A stretch of 37,741 bases of DNA from positions 1-37,741 of the forward strand of contig NZ_POTY01000031.1 in assembly GCF_003236315.1 (NCBI RefSeq), written 5' to 3'. A model generated the notes under the pieces. It did not search any database and was not told where the DNA came from. It saw nothing but the letters and a program-made list of their open reading frames with translations. This DNA comes from Micromonospora craterilacus. GTDB taxonomy: Bacteria > Actinomycetota > Actinomycetes > Mycobacteriales > Micromonosporaceae. Shown in pieces: positions 8,291-15,493 of the stretch. Within the stretch, counting starts at the first letter, position 1, and each line of letters begins with the position of its first letter. The position numbers and the translations under genes are program-made.

Positions 8291-9190
8291 ATGGGCTGGG
8301 ACGACCTCGACGCGCGGCTGGACCGGGAGTCCGGCACGGTCTCGGTGTACGCGGGGCGGCTCGCCGCCCCGCCCGCCTGGACCCGGCACGTCGAGGTCAC
8401 CCACTACGCGGCGAGCACGATGAAACTGGCCGTGCTCGCCGCGCTGCACCGCGCCGCCGAGGCGGGCCGCCTCGACCCGGACGCCCCGGTCGAGATCCGG
8501 AACCGGTTCACCTCGGCCCGGCCGGACGCGCCCCCGTTCTCCTGCACCCGTCAGGAGGACAACGACGCCGCCGTGTGGGACCGGCTCGGGGGCCGCGCCC
8601 CGCTGCGCTGGCTCGCCGAACGGATGATCGTGCGATCCAGCAACCTCGCCACCAACCTGGTCATCGAACACGTCGGTCTGCCCGCCGTGGCCGAGGTCTG
8701 GGCCCGGGCCGGCGCCCGGCACAGCGTCACCGGACGGGGCATCGAGGACTTCGCCGCCCGCGAGGCGGGCATCACCAACCTGGTCACCGCCGGCGACCTG
8801 GCCGCCCTGCTCGGCGCCGTCGCCACCGGCGCCAGCCGCCCCGGACCGATCGCCACACCGGCCGGCTGCGCCGCGATGCTCGACGTGCTCTGCGCCCAAC
8901 AGATCCGCCAGGACGTCGCCGAGGGGCTGCCCGCCGGCGTCCGCCTCGCGCACAAGAACGGCTGGGTACGCGGCGTGCGGCACGGCGCGGCGGTGGTCTT
9001 CCCCGACGACGCCGACCCGTACCTGCTCGTCGTGTGCACCACCATCCCGCTCGCCGACGGCCAGCCCAGTGGCCGGGCCGACGCCGACGCGCGCCGGTTG
9101 GCGGCCGACATCTCCGCCCGGGTCTGGCAGGCCCGCCACGACCTCACTCCAGCAGGTTCGCCCGCAACGCCGCCACCAACCGGTCGGTGA
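8291..9190 (+). CDS. class A beta-lactamase-like serine hydrolase, no signal peptide
   Basis: 299 residues. The serine penicillin-recognising fold is shown by STMK (Ser42-Lys45), SSN (116-118, equivalent to SDN) and HKNGW (222-224, equivalent to KTG). Spacing between the three is as in class A beta-lactamases. A clear omega-loop ExxLN is not visible; the equivalent stretch reads AGITNLVTAGDL. There is no signal peptide or lipobox, so it would stay in the cytoplasm unless exported another way, which argues against a resistance enzyme. It begins 8 nt after typA and is probably translated from the same mRNA. The last 47 bp overlap the convergent phosphatase gene. The function may be as an esterase or peptidase; this cannot be settled from sequence. 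Confidence 0.8.
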   Translation: MGWDDLDARLDRESGTVSVYAGRLAAPPAWTRHVEVTHYAASTMKLAVLAALHRAAEAGRLDPDAPVEIRNRFTSARPDAPPFSCTRQEDNDAAVWDRLGGRAPLRWLAERMIVRSSNLATNLVIEHVGLPAVAEVWARAGARHSVTGRGIEDFAAREAGITNLVTAGDLAALLGAVATGASRPGPIATPAGCAAMLDVLCAQQIRQDVAEGLPAGVRLAHKNGWVRGVRHGAAVVFPDDADPYLLVVCTTIPLADGQPSGRADADARRLAADISARVWQARHDLTPAGSPATPPPTGR

Positions 9191-9941
9191 CCCCCAGCCC
9201 GTCGCGCAGGTACGCCCCGAACGACCCGTGCACCCGCCGCACCTCCGCGTACCCGGCGTCGAGGTACTCCGGGCGGACCTCCAGCACCGGCCGGACCGCC
9301 GCCTCGTCCAGCCCGGGGTGATGTCGCCGCATCGCCTCGATGAGCACCTCGCGCAGGCTCGCGGTCAGCGGATTGTTGGCCAGGTAGTCGGCCCGGATCG
9401 CGGCCTCGTCCACGCCCAGCGCGTGCAGCAGCACCACAGTCAGCCAGCCGGTGCGATCCTTGCCCGCCGAGCAGTGGTAGACCAGCGGCAGGTTGCTCCC
9501 GTCGGCCGCCAACCGCACCGCCGTGGCGAACCCCTCCAGGGCCGAGTCCCCGGTGACGAACCAGCGGTAGATCGCCGCCATCGCCGCAGGCGTGCCCTGC
9601 CGCGCCAGCTCCGCGTACGCGCCCAGGTCGTGGCCGAGCAGCACCGCCGAGACGTAGGTGAAGACCGGATGCGCCGGGTCGTGCACCGGCAGGTGCACCA
9701 ACCGCGGCTCGCCGGGCAGCCGGTCCGGCGGGGCCACCGACACCTCCGAGTGGGCCCGCAGGTCCACCACACAGGCCGGGCCCAGCTTGGCCAGCACGGG
9801 CAGATCCTCGTCGATCAGCCGACCCAACGCGGGGGTACGGATCAGCCGTCCGGCCCGCACCCGGCGCCCCTGAGCACCGATCATTCCACCCAGGTCCCGC
9901 GCGTTCGGCGCACCCACGAGCTGCCACTCACGCTCGCTCAT
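9144..9941 (-). CDS. tyrosine-protein phosphatase (Y_phosphatase3 type)
   Basis: 265 residues. The phosphatase P-loop HCSAGKDRTG (156-165; nucleophile Cys157, Arg163) is intact, and the N-terminal NARDLGGM motif is typical of this bacterial family, relatives of which include MptpB/LipA phosphatases that act on phosphotyrosine or phosphoinositides. VVDLRAHSEV (58-67) fits the general-acid loop region. No signal peptide is visible. The start ATG at 9941 lies in a 12-bp sequence repeated 71 bp upstream. It is convergent with, and overlaps by 47 bp, the beta-lactamase-like gene. Function in protein or small-molecule dephosphorylation is likely; the substrate is unknown. Confidence 0.88.
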   Translation of the reverse strand: MSEREWQLVGAPNARDLGGMIGAQGRRVRAGRLIRTPALGRLIDEDLPVLAKLGPACVVDLRAHSEVSVAPPDRLPGEPRLVHLPVHDPAHPVFTYVSAVLLGHDLGAYAELARQGTPAAMAAIYRWFVTGDSALEGFATAVRLAADGSNLPLVYHCSAGKDRTGWLTVVLLHALGVDEAAIRADYLANNPLTASLREVLIEAMRRHHPGLDEAAVRPVLEVRPEYLDAGYAEVRRVHGSFGAYLRDGLGVTDRLVAALRANLLE

Positions 9942-10012
9942 GCCAGCACTCCGCTGCGCTCCGTGCCGGCACTTTCCCGGCGCTGATGATTCGCTCGCTG
10001 ACGCTCGCTCAT
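9930..10012. repeat. 12-bp direct repeat around the phosphatase start
   Basis: ACGCTCGCTCAT occurs at 9930-9941 and again at 10001-10012. On the minus strand each reads ATGAGCGAGCGT, and the first is the real start of the phosphatase gene. The second gives a short dead frame, so this looks like a partial duplication or a common genomic word. Confidence 0.6.
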
Positions 10013-10041
10013 CGCATCTCCCCCTGCCGTTGCCGCGCCTA

Positions 10042-10047
10042 TAGATT
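10042..10047 (+). promoter_or_regulatory. candidate leaderless -10 element of the epimerase gene
   Basis: TAGATT (within TATAGATT, 10040-10047) ends 7 nt before the ATG at 10055, and no ribosome binding site is present. This fits an mRNA that starts at or next to the start codon. No clear -35 is seen. Confidence 0.5.
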
Positions 10048-10054
10048 GCCGCAC

Positions 10055-11134
10055 ATGACGATCGCCGCGGTACGCACCCATCGCCTCACCGCCCCCTTAC
10101 ACACCCCGTTCGTCACCGCACTGCGCCGGGCGACCACGGTGGACACCCTGGTGGTGGAGGTGGTCGACGCCGACGGTCGCTCCGGTTTCGGCGAGGCCCC
10201 GCAGGTCTGGCAGGTGACCGGGGCCTCCGTGGCCGGGGCCGAGGCGTGCGTACGCGAACTGCTCGCCCCGACGCTGACCGGCCGGGACCCGGACGACCTG
10301 ACGGCCCGCTGCGCCGAGGTGCGGCGGGCGGTCGCCGGCAACGAGGCCGCCCGGTGCGCCGTCGATGTCGCCCTGCACGATCTGGCCGCCCGACGCCTCG
10401 GCGTACCGCTGGTCCGGCTGCTCGGCGGCACCCGCCTGCGGGTGCCCACGGACATCACCCTCGCCGCCGGCGACGCGACCGAGGTCGCGGCGGCGGCCCG
10501 CCGTCGCCAAGCCGAGGGTTTCGGCGTACTCAAGGTGAAGGTCGGCACCGACGCCGCCGGCGACCTGGACCGGGTCCGCGCGGTCCGCGCCGCGGTCGGC
10601 GGCGGGGCACGCATCCGGCTGGACGCCAACCAGGGCTGGACCCCACGCGAGGCGGTCCGGGTGATCCGCGGCATCGAGGACGCCGGGCTCGACGTCGAGC
10701 TGGTCGAGCAGCCGGTCGACCGGCGGGACCTGGACGGGCTGGCCTGGGTCAGCGACCGGGTGCAGACCCCGATCCTCGCCGACGAGTCGGTCTTCGACCT
10801 GCGTGACCTGGTGGAGATGATCCGCCGCCGGGCAGCCGACCTGGTCAACGTGAAGCTGGCCAAGTGCGGTGGGCTGTCCACCGCGCGGACCCTGTTGGAG
10901 GTGGCCGCCGCGCACGGCGTGGGCACCGTGGTCGGCTCGATGATGGAGAGCCAGGTGGGCATCGGCGCCGCGGCCAGCCTGGCCGCCGCTCACCCCGGCA
11001 CCGCCGTCGCCGACCTCGACGCGGCCTGGTGGCTGGCCCGTTCGCCGGTCGCGGGCGGCATCCGGTACGACGCCGCGAGCGTCGTCCTGCCGGACTCCCC
11101 CGGTCTCGGCATCACCTCGATCTTCCCGAAGTAA
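10055..11134 (+). CDS. dipeptide epimerase (L-Ala-D/L-Glu epimerase type, enolase superfamily)
   Basis: 359 residues. It is a muconate-lactonizing subgroup enolase. The catalytic lysines lie in LKVKVG (K160, K162) and NVKLAK (K267). The metal ligands are in LDANQGW (D190), VEQP (E218) and ADES (D243). The D-x-D motif (D320, D322, in ADLDAAWW), which in this superfamily marks dipeptide epimerases because it binds the substrate amino group, is also present. It would convert L-Ala-D-Glu released from murein into L-Ala-L-Glu for catabolism. The start follows from the leaderless -10 element. The downstream NlpC/P60 peptidase has its own promoter but may take part in the same route. Exact dipeptide preference cannot be read from the sequence. 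Confidence 0.88.
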   Translation: MTIAAVRTHRLTAPLHTPFVTALRRATTVDTLVVEVVDADGRSGFGEAPQVWQVTGASVAGAEACVRELLAPTLTGRDPDDLTARCAEVRRAVAGNEAARCAVDVALHDLAARRLGVPLVRLLGGTRLRVPTDITLAAGDATEVAAAARRRQAEGFGVLKVKVGTDAAGDLDRVRAVRAAVGGGARIRLDANQGWTPREAVRVIRGIEDAGLDVELVEQPVDRRDLDGLAWVSDRVQTPILADESVFDLRDLVEMIRRRAADLVNVKLAKCGGLSTARTLLEVAAAHGVGTVVGSMMESQVGIGAAASLAAAHPGTAVADLDAAWWLARSPVAGGIRYDAASVVLPDSPGLGITSIFPK

Positions 11135-11150
11135 AGATGCAGACTGAGGA

Positions 11151-11179
11151 TTGATAGACGGCGGAAAGTTCCATAGGGT
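11151..11179 (+). promoter_or_regulatory. strong candidate promoter for the NlpC/P60 gene
   Basis: TTGATA (11151-11156), exactly 17 nt, TAGGGT (11174-11179): a good match to housekeeping promoters in this GC-rich genome. The start point would be near 11186, giving a leader of about 23 nt. It lies after the epimerase stop, so the peptidase can be expressed separately. Confidence 0.65.
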
Positions 11180-11208
11180 CCGGAGAAGATGGGGGTAACC
11201 GGCCGGGG

Positions 11209-12129
11209 GTGGGCGTGCAGCAGGGTGCGGAAGCGGTGGTCGGGGTCGCCATCGCCACCCTGTGGCGGTCCCCCAACGCGGTCCGACCGGTCGACGCCCC
11301 GGCGCTCGGCGCACCCGCCGACGTCGGGGCGTGGGTCGCCGGCCTGGACGCCGACCAGCAGGTCAGCGGCGGCGTGCTGAGCCAGCTTCTACTCGGCGAG
11401 CGGGTGCTGGTCACCGAGCTCCGCCCGGACGGCTGGGCGCACGTGGTGGCGGTCGAACAGCCGGCCGCCCGGCTCGACCCGCGCGGCTACCCGGGCTGGC
11501 TGCCGGTGGCGCAACTGGCCCCGGCCACGCCGGGCACCGAAGCCACGCCGCAACTCGTCGTCGACGCCACGGTCACCGCCCTCTACGCCACTCCGGGCGG
11601 CCAGGTCATCCTGTCCGGGGTCGTCCTGGGCACCCGGCTGGCCCCGGCGGGCCCGTCGGTCCACGGTTGGTGCCCGGTGCACACCCCCGGGCGCGCCGAG
11701 CCGCTGTGGCTGCCGGCCGCACACCTGGCACCCGTGCCGACCACGCCGCCCACCGCCGAAGAGGTGCTGACCGTGGCGACGCGGCTGGTCGACGTCGGCT
11801 ACCTGTGGGGCGGCCTGTCCGCGTACGGGATCGACTGCTCGGGCCTGGTGCACCTGGTCTGGCGGCGGCTCGGAGTCACCGTGCCCCGCGACGCCGACGA
11901 CCAGGCCACCGCCGCCCATCCGCTGGAACTGGGCGCGGAGCGTCCCGGAGACCTGTACAGCTTCGCCCGGCCCGGGGGCCGGATCCATCACATCGGCATC
12001 GTCACCGCCCCTCCCCGGCTGCCCGACGAGCGGCGCATGCTGCACGCCTGCCACCGGCACCGGCGGGTGCTGGCGGAACGGCTGCCGGCCGAGCGCACCG
12101 CCACCCTGGTCGGCGGCCACCGGATCTGA
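11209..12129 (+). CDS. NlpC/P60 family peptidase with SH3-like N-terminal region
   Basis: 306 residues from GTG 11209; GTG 11215, with GGGGG 5 nt upstream, is an equally fair start. Residues about 60-175 look like two bacterial SH3-like units (each with a G-W-x-P or W-L-P turn). Residues 183-306 are the NlpC/P60 catalytic domain: YLWGG (198-202), DCSGLVHLV with Cys210, HHIGIV with His261, and a third polar residue probably from the HACH segment (279-282). The architecture matches YkfC-type gamma-D-Glu-diamino acid endopeptidases, which cut murein peptides after import. There is no signal peptide, consistent with cytoplasmic recycling. It follows the dipeptide epimerase, as YkfC accompanies YkfB in Bacillus. 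That functional link is inference. Confidence 0.85.
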   Translation: MGVQQGAEAVVGVAIATLWRSPNAVRPVDAPALGAPADVGAWVAGLDADQQVSGGVLSQLLLGERVLVTELRPDGWAHVVAVEQPAARLDPRGYPGWLPVAQLAPATPGTEATPQLVVDATVTALYATPGGQVILSGVVLGTRLAPAGPSVHGWCPVHTPGRAEPLWLPAAHLAPVPTTPPTAEEVLTVATRLVDVGYLWGGLSAYGIDCSGLVHLVWRRLGVTVPRDADDQATAAHPLELGAERPGDLYSFARPGGRIHHIGIVTAPPRLPDERRMLHACHRHRRVLAERLPAERTATLVGGHRI

Positions 12130-12145
12130 GGAACGCCCAGCGCCC

Positions 12146-13141
12146 TCAGCGCACCTCGGTCAGTTCGCGGCGACGGTCCCGGGACGACTTGATCAGGCTG
12201 GCCGCGGTCGCCACGGCCAGCGTGCCCAGGACGACCGACAGGGACAACCAGATCGGGATGTGCGGCGCCCAACCGACCGGCACACCGTGGTTGACGAACG
12301 GCAGGTTGTTCTCCGCCAACGCCTCCAGGATCAGCTTGACCCCGATGAAGCCGAGCACCACCGCCAGGCCGTAGCTCAGGTAGATCAGCCGGTCCAGCAG
12401 ACCGCCCAGCAGGAAGTACAGCTGTCGCAGCCCCATCAGCGCGAAGACGTTGGCGGTGAAGACCAGGTACGGCTCGTGCGTGATGCCGAAGATCGCCGGG
12501 ATGGAGTCGAGGGCGAAGATCAGATCGGTCGTGCCGATCGCGATCATGACGACGAGCATCGGGGTGAACATCCGCCGACCGCCCTCCCGGACGGTCAGCC
12601 GGGCGCCATCGTAGCCCCGGGAGATCGGCAGCGCCCGCCTGCTCCACCGGATGAGCACGTTCTCCTTGAACTCCTCCCCGGCCGAGTCGCCCTGCCGGGC
12701 CAGGTTGACCGCGGTGTAGATCAGGAAGGTGCCGAAGAGGTAGAAGACCCAGCTGAACTGCGAGATCAGCGCCGCGCCGGCGGCGATGAACCCACCGCGC
12801 ATGACCAGCGCGAGCACGATGCCGATGAGCAGCACCTTCTGCTGATACTGCCGCGGCACCGAGAAGCGGGCCATGATGATCAGAAAGACGAAGAGGTTGT
12901 CCACGGAGAGGCTGTACTCGGTCAGCCAGCCGGTGTAGAACTGCCCCGCCACGCTCGCCCCGGCGGTGAGCCAGAGCCCGGCGCCGAAGAGCAGGGCCAA
13001 CCCCACGTAGAAGGTGACCCAGAGGCTCGACTCCCGCACGCTCGGCTCGTGCGGACGGCGCCCGATGATGAGCAGGTCCGCCAGGAGCACCACGGTCAGG
13101 GCGACGAGCGTAACCGCCCACACCAGTCCGGACACGTTCAC
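12146..13141 (-). CDS. TerC family integral membrane protein
   Basis: 331 residues from GTG 13141, which has GGAGG (13155-13151) at 9 nt; longer in-frame starts lack this. It has about eight or nine membrane helices. The family hallmarks are acidic residues inside helices: SVDNLFVFL and TTDLIFALDSIPAIFGIT. TerC/Alx proteins are linked to tellurite resistance and, in more recent work, to manganese efflux or metal loading of exported proteins. It is convergent with the NlpC/P60 gene (16 nt between stops) and lies 115 nt downstream of nadR on the same strand. No yybP-ykoY manganese riboswitch could be recognised in that gap. Confidence 0.92.
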   Translation of the reverse strand: MNVSGLVWAVTLVALTVVLLADLLIIGRRPHEPSVRESSLWVTFYVGLALLFGAGLWLTAGASVAGQFYTGWLTEYSLSVDNLFVFLIIMARFSVPRQYQQKVLLIGIVLALVMRGGFIAAGAALISQFSWVFYLFGTFLIYTAVNLARQGDSAGEEFKENVLIRWSRRALPISRGYDGARLTVREGGRRMFTPMLVVMIAIGTTDLIFALDSIPAIFGITHEPYLVFTANVFALMGLRQLYFLLGGLLDRLIYLSYGLAVVLGFIGVKLILEALAENNLPFVNHGVPVGWAPHIPIWLSLSVVLGTLAVATAASLIKSSRDRRRELTEVR

Positions 13142-13247
13142 AGTCTCATTCCTCCGGCAGGCACCCAGCAACCGGCACACCGTACGCCTCGGCGACAGCG
13201 GGCGATACGCCGGTGACGCCAAGACGGCCGCCACCTTCGCTAAGTTT

Positions 13248-13261
13248 CCTAGGAGGCTAGG
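13248..13261. repeat. short inverted repeat at the nadR stop, upstream of terC
   Basis: CCTAG-gagg-CTAGG. It overlaps the nadR stop codon (TAG, 13259-13257) and lies about 107 bp upstream of the terC start. It could be an operator or a weak transcript hairpin. Confidence 0.4.
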
Positions 13262-14348
13262 TGGACGGCCTCGGCGCGGTGGGATCGATCAGCGGGTCCG
13301 CGAGCGACCACCCCGCCGCCATCAATGCGTCGCAGGCGGCCACCGCCCGAGCCAACCGCCGCTCGTACGACCCGGACAGCTCGACCACCGGCACTCCCTG
13401 ACCGGCCAGTTCGGTCCGGAACCGGTCGGTCATCCAGGCTCGCAGGTGCACCCCGTCGCGCAGCCCGTCGTCCTCGAACGGCACCCCGGCGTGGTCGGTC
13501 AACAGGTACAGCGCCAGCCGCCGGGCCGCCGCCCGCACCTCCGGCGAGGCAGAGCCGAGGTACCGCTCCTCCCACACCGCGGTGGCCCGGGTGTCGGTGT
13601 CACAGAACAGCAGCGGCCCGCTGTGCCGGGCCGCCGCGTCCTCGGCGGCCTGCTGCCCACGGACCACCTCGACGAAGTCCGCCCGGTCCCAGCTGACGTC
13701 GAAGATCGTCGCCGCCGGCCGGGCCTCGCGCAGCCGGTCCAGCTTCCGCACGGTCCACTCGCGGCCGTACTCGGGCACCCAGCGGGTGCCGTAGTGCTCG
13801 GCGAGGGCGGCGGCCATCGTGGTGGTGCCGGTGGACTCCGCGCCGACCACCACCACCCGCCGGACGAACCACGCCCGCACCGCCGGCCCGAGCCACCGCC
13901 AGTACCGCACCGGGTCCGCCCGCACGGCGGTACCGGAAACCGGCACGGCCCGCCGCTCCAGATCCACACACACGGGTACGGCCCCGAACCGCCGCGCGAG
14001 TTCCCCGCCGTACGCCTCGGAGGAGAAGACCGCGTCCACCGGATCCGGGCCGATCGCCTCGCGGAACACGGCACAGTGGGCGTCCCAGACGGCCGGGTCC
14101 GCGTAGTCGACCGGATGGTCGTCGTACCGGCCGACGACCCGCACCCACGGCGTGTCCGCGTGCTCCTCGCGCAGCCACGCCACCCGGTCGGCCAGCGGGA
14201 TCGACTCCCGCCGCGACGGCGCCACCACCACGGTGACCCGGGCGCAGCGGGCGGCGGCGGCCCGGACCAGCGCGTGGTGCCCGGCGTGCGGCGGATAGAA
14301 CTTGCCCACCACCAGGCCGTGCCGGAACTCCGCCCCGCGGGCGGTCAT
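13257..14348 (-). CDS. nadR: NadR-like NMN adenylyltransferase/nicotinamide riboside kinase-type ATPase
   Basis: 363 residues. Residues 11-160 are a nucleotidyltransferase of the NMN adenylyltransferase type: GKFYPPHAGH (15-24) and VSGTAVR (137-143). Residues 164-340 correspond to the ribosylnicotinamide kinase P-loop domain. The Walker A reads GAESTGTTT (169-177), with Thr175 in place of the invariant Lys. There is no N-terminal helix-turn-helix, so it lacks the repressor part of enterobacterial NadR. The ATG overlaps the pnuC stop (ATGA), which supports translational coupling and a joint role: PnuC brings in nicotinamide riboside and NadR traps it as NMN and makes NAD. Whether the kinase half is active without the lysine is open. 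Confidence 0.88.
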   Translation of the reverse strand: MTARGAEFRHGLVVGKFYPPHAGHHALVRAAAARCARVTVVVAPSRRESIPLADRVAWLREEHADTPWVRVVGRYDDHPVDYADPAVWDAHCAVFREAIGPDPVDAVFSSEAYGGELARRFGAVPVCVDLERRAVPVSGTAVRADPVRYWRWLGPAVRAWFVRRVVVVGAESTGTTTMAAALAEHYGTRWVPEYGREWTVRKLDRLREARPAATIFDVSWDRADFVEVVRGQQAAEDAAARHSGPLLFCDTDTRATAVWEERYLGSASPEVRAAARRLALYLLTDHAGVPFEDDGLRDGVHLRAWMTDRFRTELAGQGVPVVELSGSYERRLARAVAACDALMAAGWSLADPLIDPTAPRPST

Positions 14349-14998
14349 GCCGTGGCCGGCAGCGCGCCGGGCGGTACCGGCGTCGCAGTGGCGCGCTGGC
14401 GCAGGTCGGCGCGCCATGCCCGCAGCCCCAGCACGCACAGGCCCAGGAAGATCAGATAGAGCCCGGCGGTGAGATACAGGCCCTTGTAGAGGTAGAGCGG
14501 GATGTAGATCAGATCCGCGGTGATCCAGATCCACCAACTCTCCACCCGCTTGCGGGTCTGGCCGTACGTGGCCAGCAGGGACAGCGCCGTGGTCAACGCG
14601 TCCGGCAGCGGCACGGTGGAGTCGGTGGCCCGGTTCAACAACGCCCAGATGGCACCGGTCAGCACCGTCCCGGCGGCGACCAGCGCCAGCCACTCGCGGC
14701 GGCTGGTGCGGCTGACCGTCAGCCGGCTGCGTTGCTCGCCGCCGAACAGCCAGTGCCACCACCCGTACAGGCCCAGACCGACGTACACGAGTTGCAGGCC
14801 GGCGTCGGCGTAGAGCCCGGCAGTCCAGAACAGCAGCATCAACAGCAGCACGTTGGCGATGCCGACGGGCCAGTTCGCGATCCGCTGTCGGGCCACCAGC
14901 CAGACATTGAGCACCCCGGTGCCGAAGCCCAGCAGCTCCGCCCAGGTGATGCCGGCACCGGCCACGGTGAACGCCGTCCCGGTGAGCCAGTCGATCAT
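14345..14998 (-). CDS. pnuC: nicotinamide riboside transporter PnuC
   Basis: 217 residues with about seven membrane helices. Family motifs are visible: NWPVGIAN, QLVYVGLGLYGWWHW (aromatic-rich helix) and ESWWIWITADLIYIPLYLYKG (segment around WWIW, Asp and Tyr). These line the riboside binding site in known PnuC structures. PnuC is an energy-independent facilitator that depends on intracellular phosphorylation of the riboside, matching the overlapping nadR gene. A good ribosome site (GGGAGGGAG) precedes the ATG at 14998. It is divergent from the small monooxygenase gene. Confidence 0.93.
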   Translation of the reverse strand: MIDWLTGTAFTVAGAGITWAELLGFGTGVLNVWLVARQRIANWPVGIANVLLLMLLFWTAGLYADAGLQLVYVGLGLYGWWHWLFGGEQRSRLTVSRTSRREWLALVAAGTVLTGAIWALLNRATDSTVPLPDALTTALSLLATYGQTRKRVESWWIWITADLIYIPLYLYKGLYLTAGLYLIFLGLCVLGLRAWRADLRQRATATPVPPGALPATA

Positions 14999-15085
14999 CG
15001 CCGCTCCCTCCCGTCGGCCACCCTAAGGGCCGGTGCCGACGGTGGGAACAGCTACCGTGCCGGGGTCTGGCCGGCCACGGCATGG

Positions 15086-15091
15086 CAGGCT
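15086..15091 (+). promoter_or_regulatory. possible leaderless -10 element of the small monooxygenase gene
   Basis: CAGGCT, with the conserved A2 and T6, ends 7 nt before the ATG at 15099, and no ribosome binding site is present. A weaker match than the other leaderless candidates. Confidence 0.3.
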
Positions 15092-15098
15092 ACGGGGC

Positions 15099-15392
15099 AT
15101 GGTGCTTGAGGTCGCGCTCATCGACGTGGTTCCTGGCAACGAGGATGCCTTCGCCGCCGCGTACGCGGATGGGCACAAGGTGCTCGCCGACACCCCCGGC
15201 TGCCGTTCGGTACGGATGACCCGGGGCGTCGAGTCCCCGTCCCGCTTCGTGCTGCTGGTCGAGTGGGACTCGGTCGAGGCGCACGAGGAGAACTTCCGCG
15301 CCACCGAACGGTTCGTCCGGTGGCGGGAGCTGATCGGCCCGCACTTCGCCGCACCGCCCCGGGTCGAGCACTTCGTCGACGTCACGGCCTGA
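15099..15392 (+). CDS. antibiotic biosynthesis monooxygenase (ABM) domain protein
   Basis: 97 residues, a single ferredoxin-like ABM domain: a short strand (VLEVALIDVVPG), a helix with EDAFAAAYADGHKVLADTPGC (helix then turn), RSVRMTRGVESPSRFVLLVEWDS, and the C-terminal helix with FRWRELIGPHF-like sequence. Such proteins act as cofactor-free monooxygenases, heme-degrading enzymes or simple binding proteins, usually as dimers. No substrate can be assigned, and there is no biosynthetic cluster around it. ATG 15099 is chosen because the family's first strand begins there. Confidence 0.8.
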   Translation: MVLEVALIDVVPGNEDAFAAAYADGHKVLADTPGCRSVRMTRGVESPSRFVLLVEWDSVEAHEENFRATERFVRWRELIGPHFAAPPRVEHFVDVTA

Positions 15393-15493
15393 CACCGGAG
15401 AAACTGTCACACCGTCGGCCTATCCTGCGCCTCGCGTCGGCACCGGTCCCGACGGCTACGGGGGCGCCGGGCCCGGTACCGACGCGGAAGCGG

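Noticed and set aside
12999..13256. Manganese (yybP-ykoY) riboswitch upstream of terC, or an NAD-type riboswitch upstream of pnuC
   Set aside because: The gaps are too short or lack the conserved stems; no matching motif was visible.
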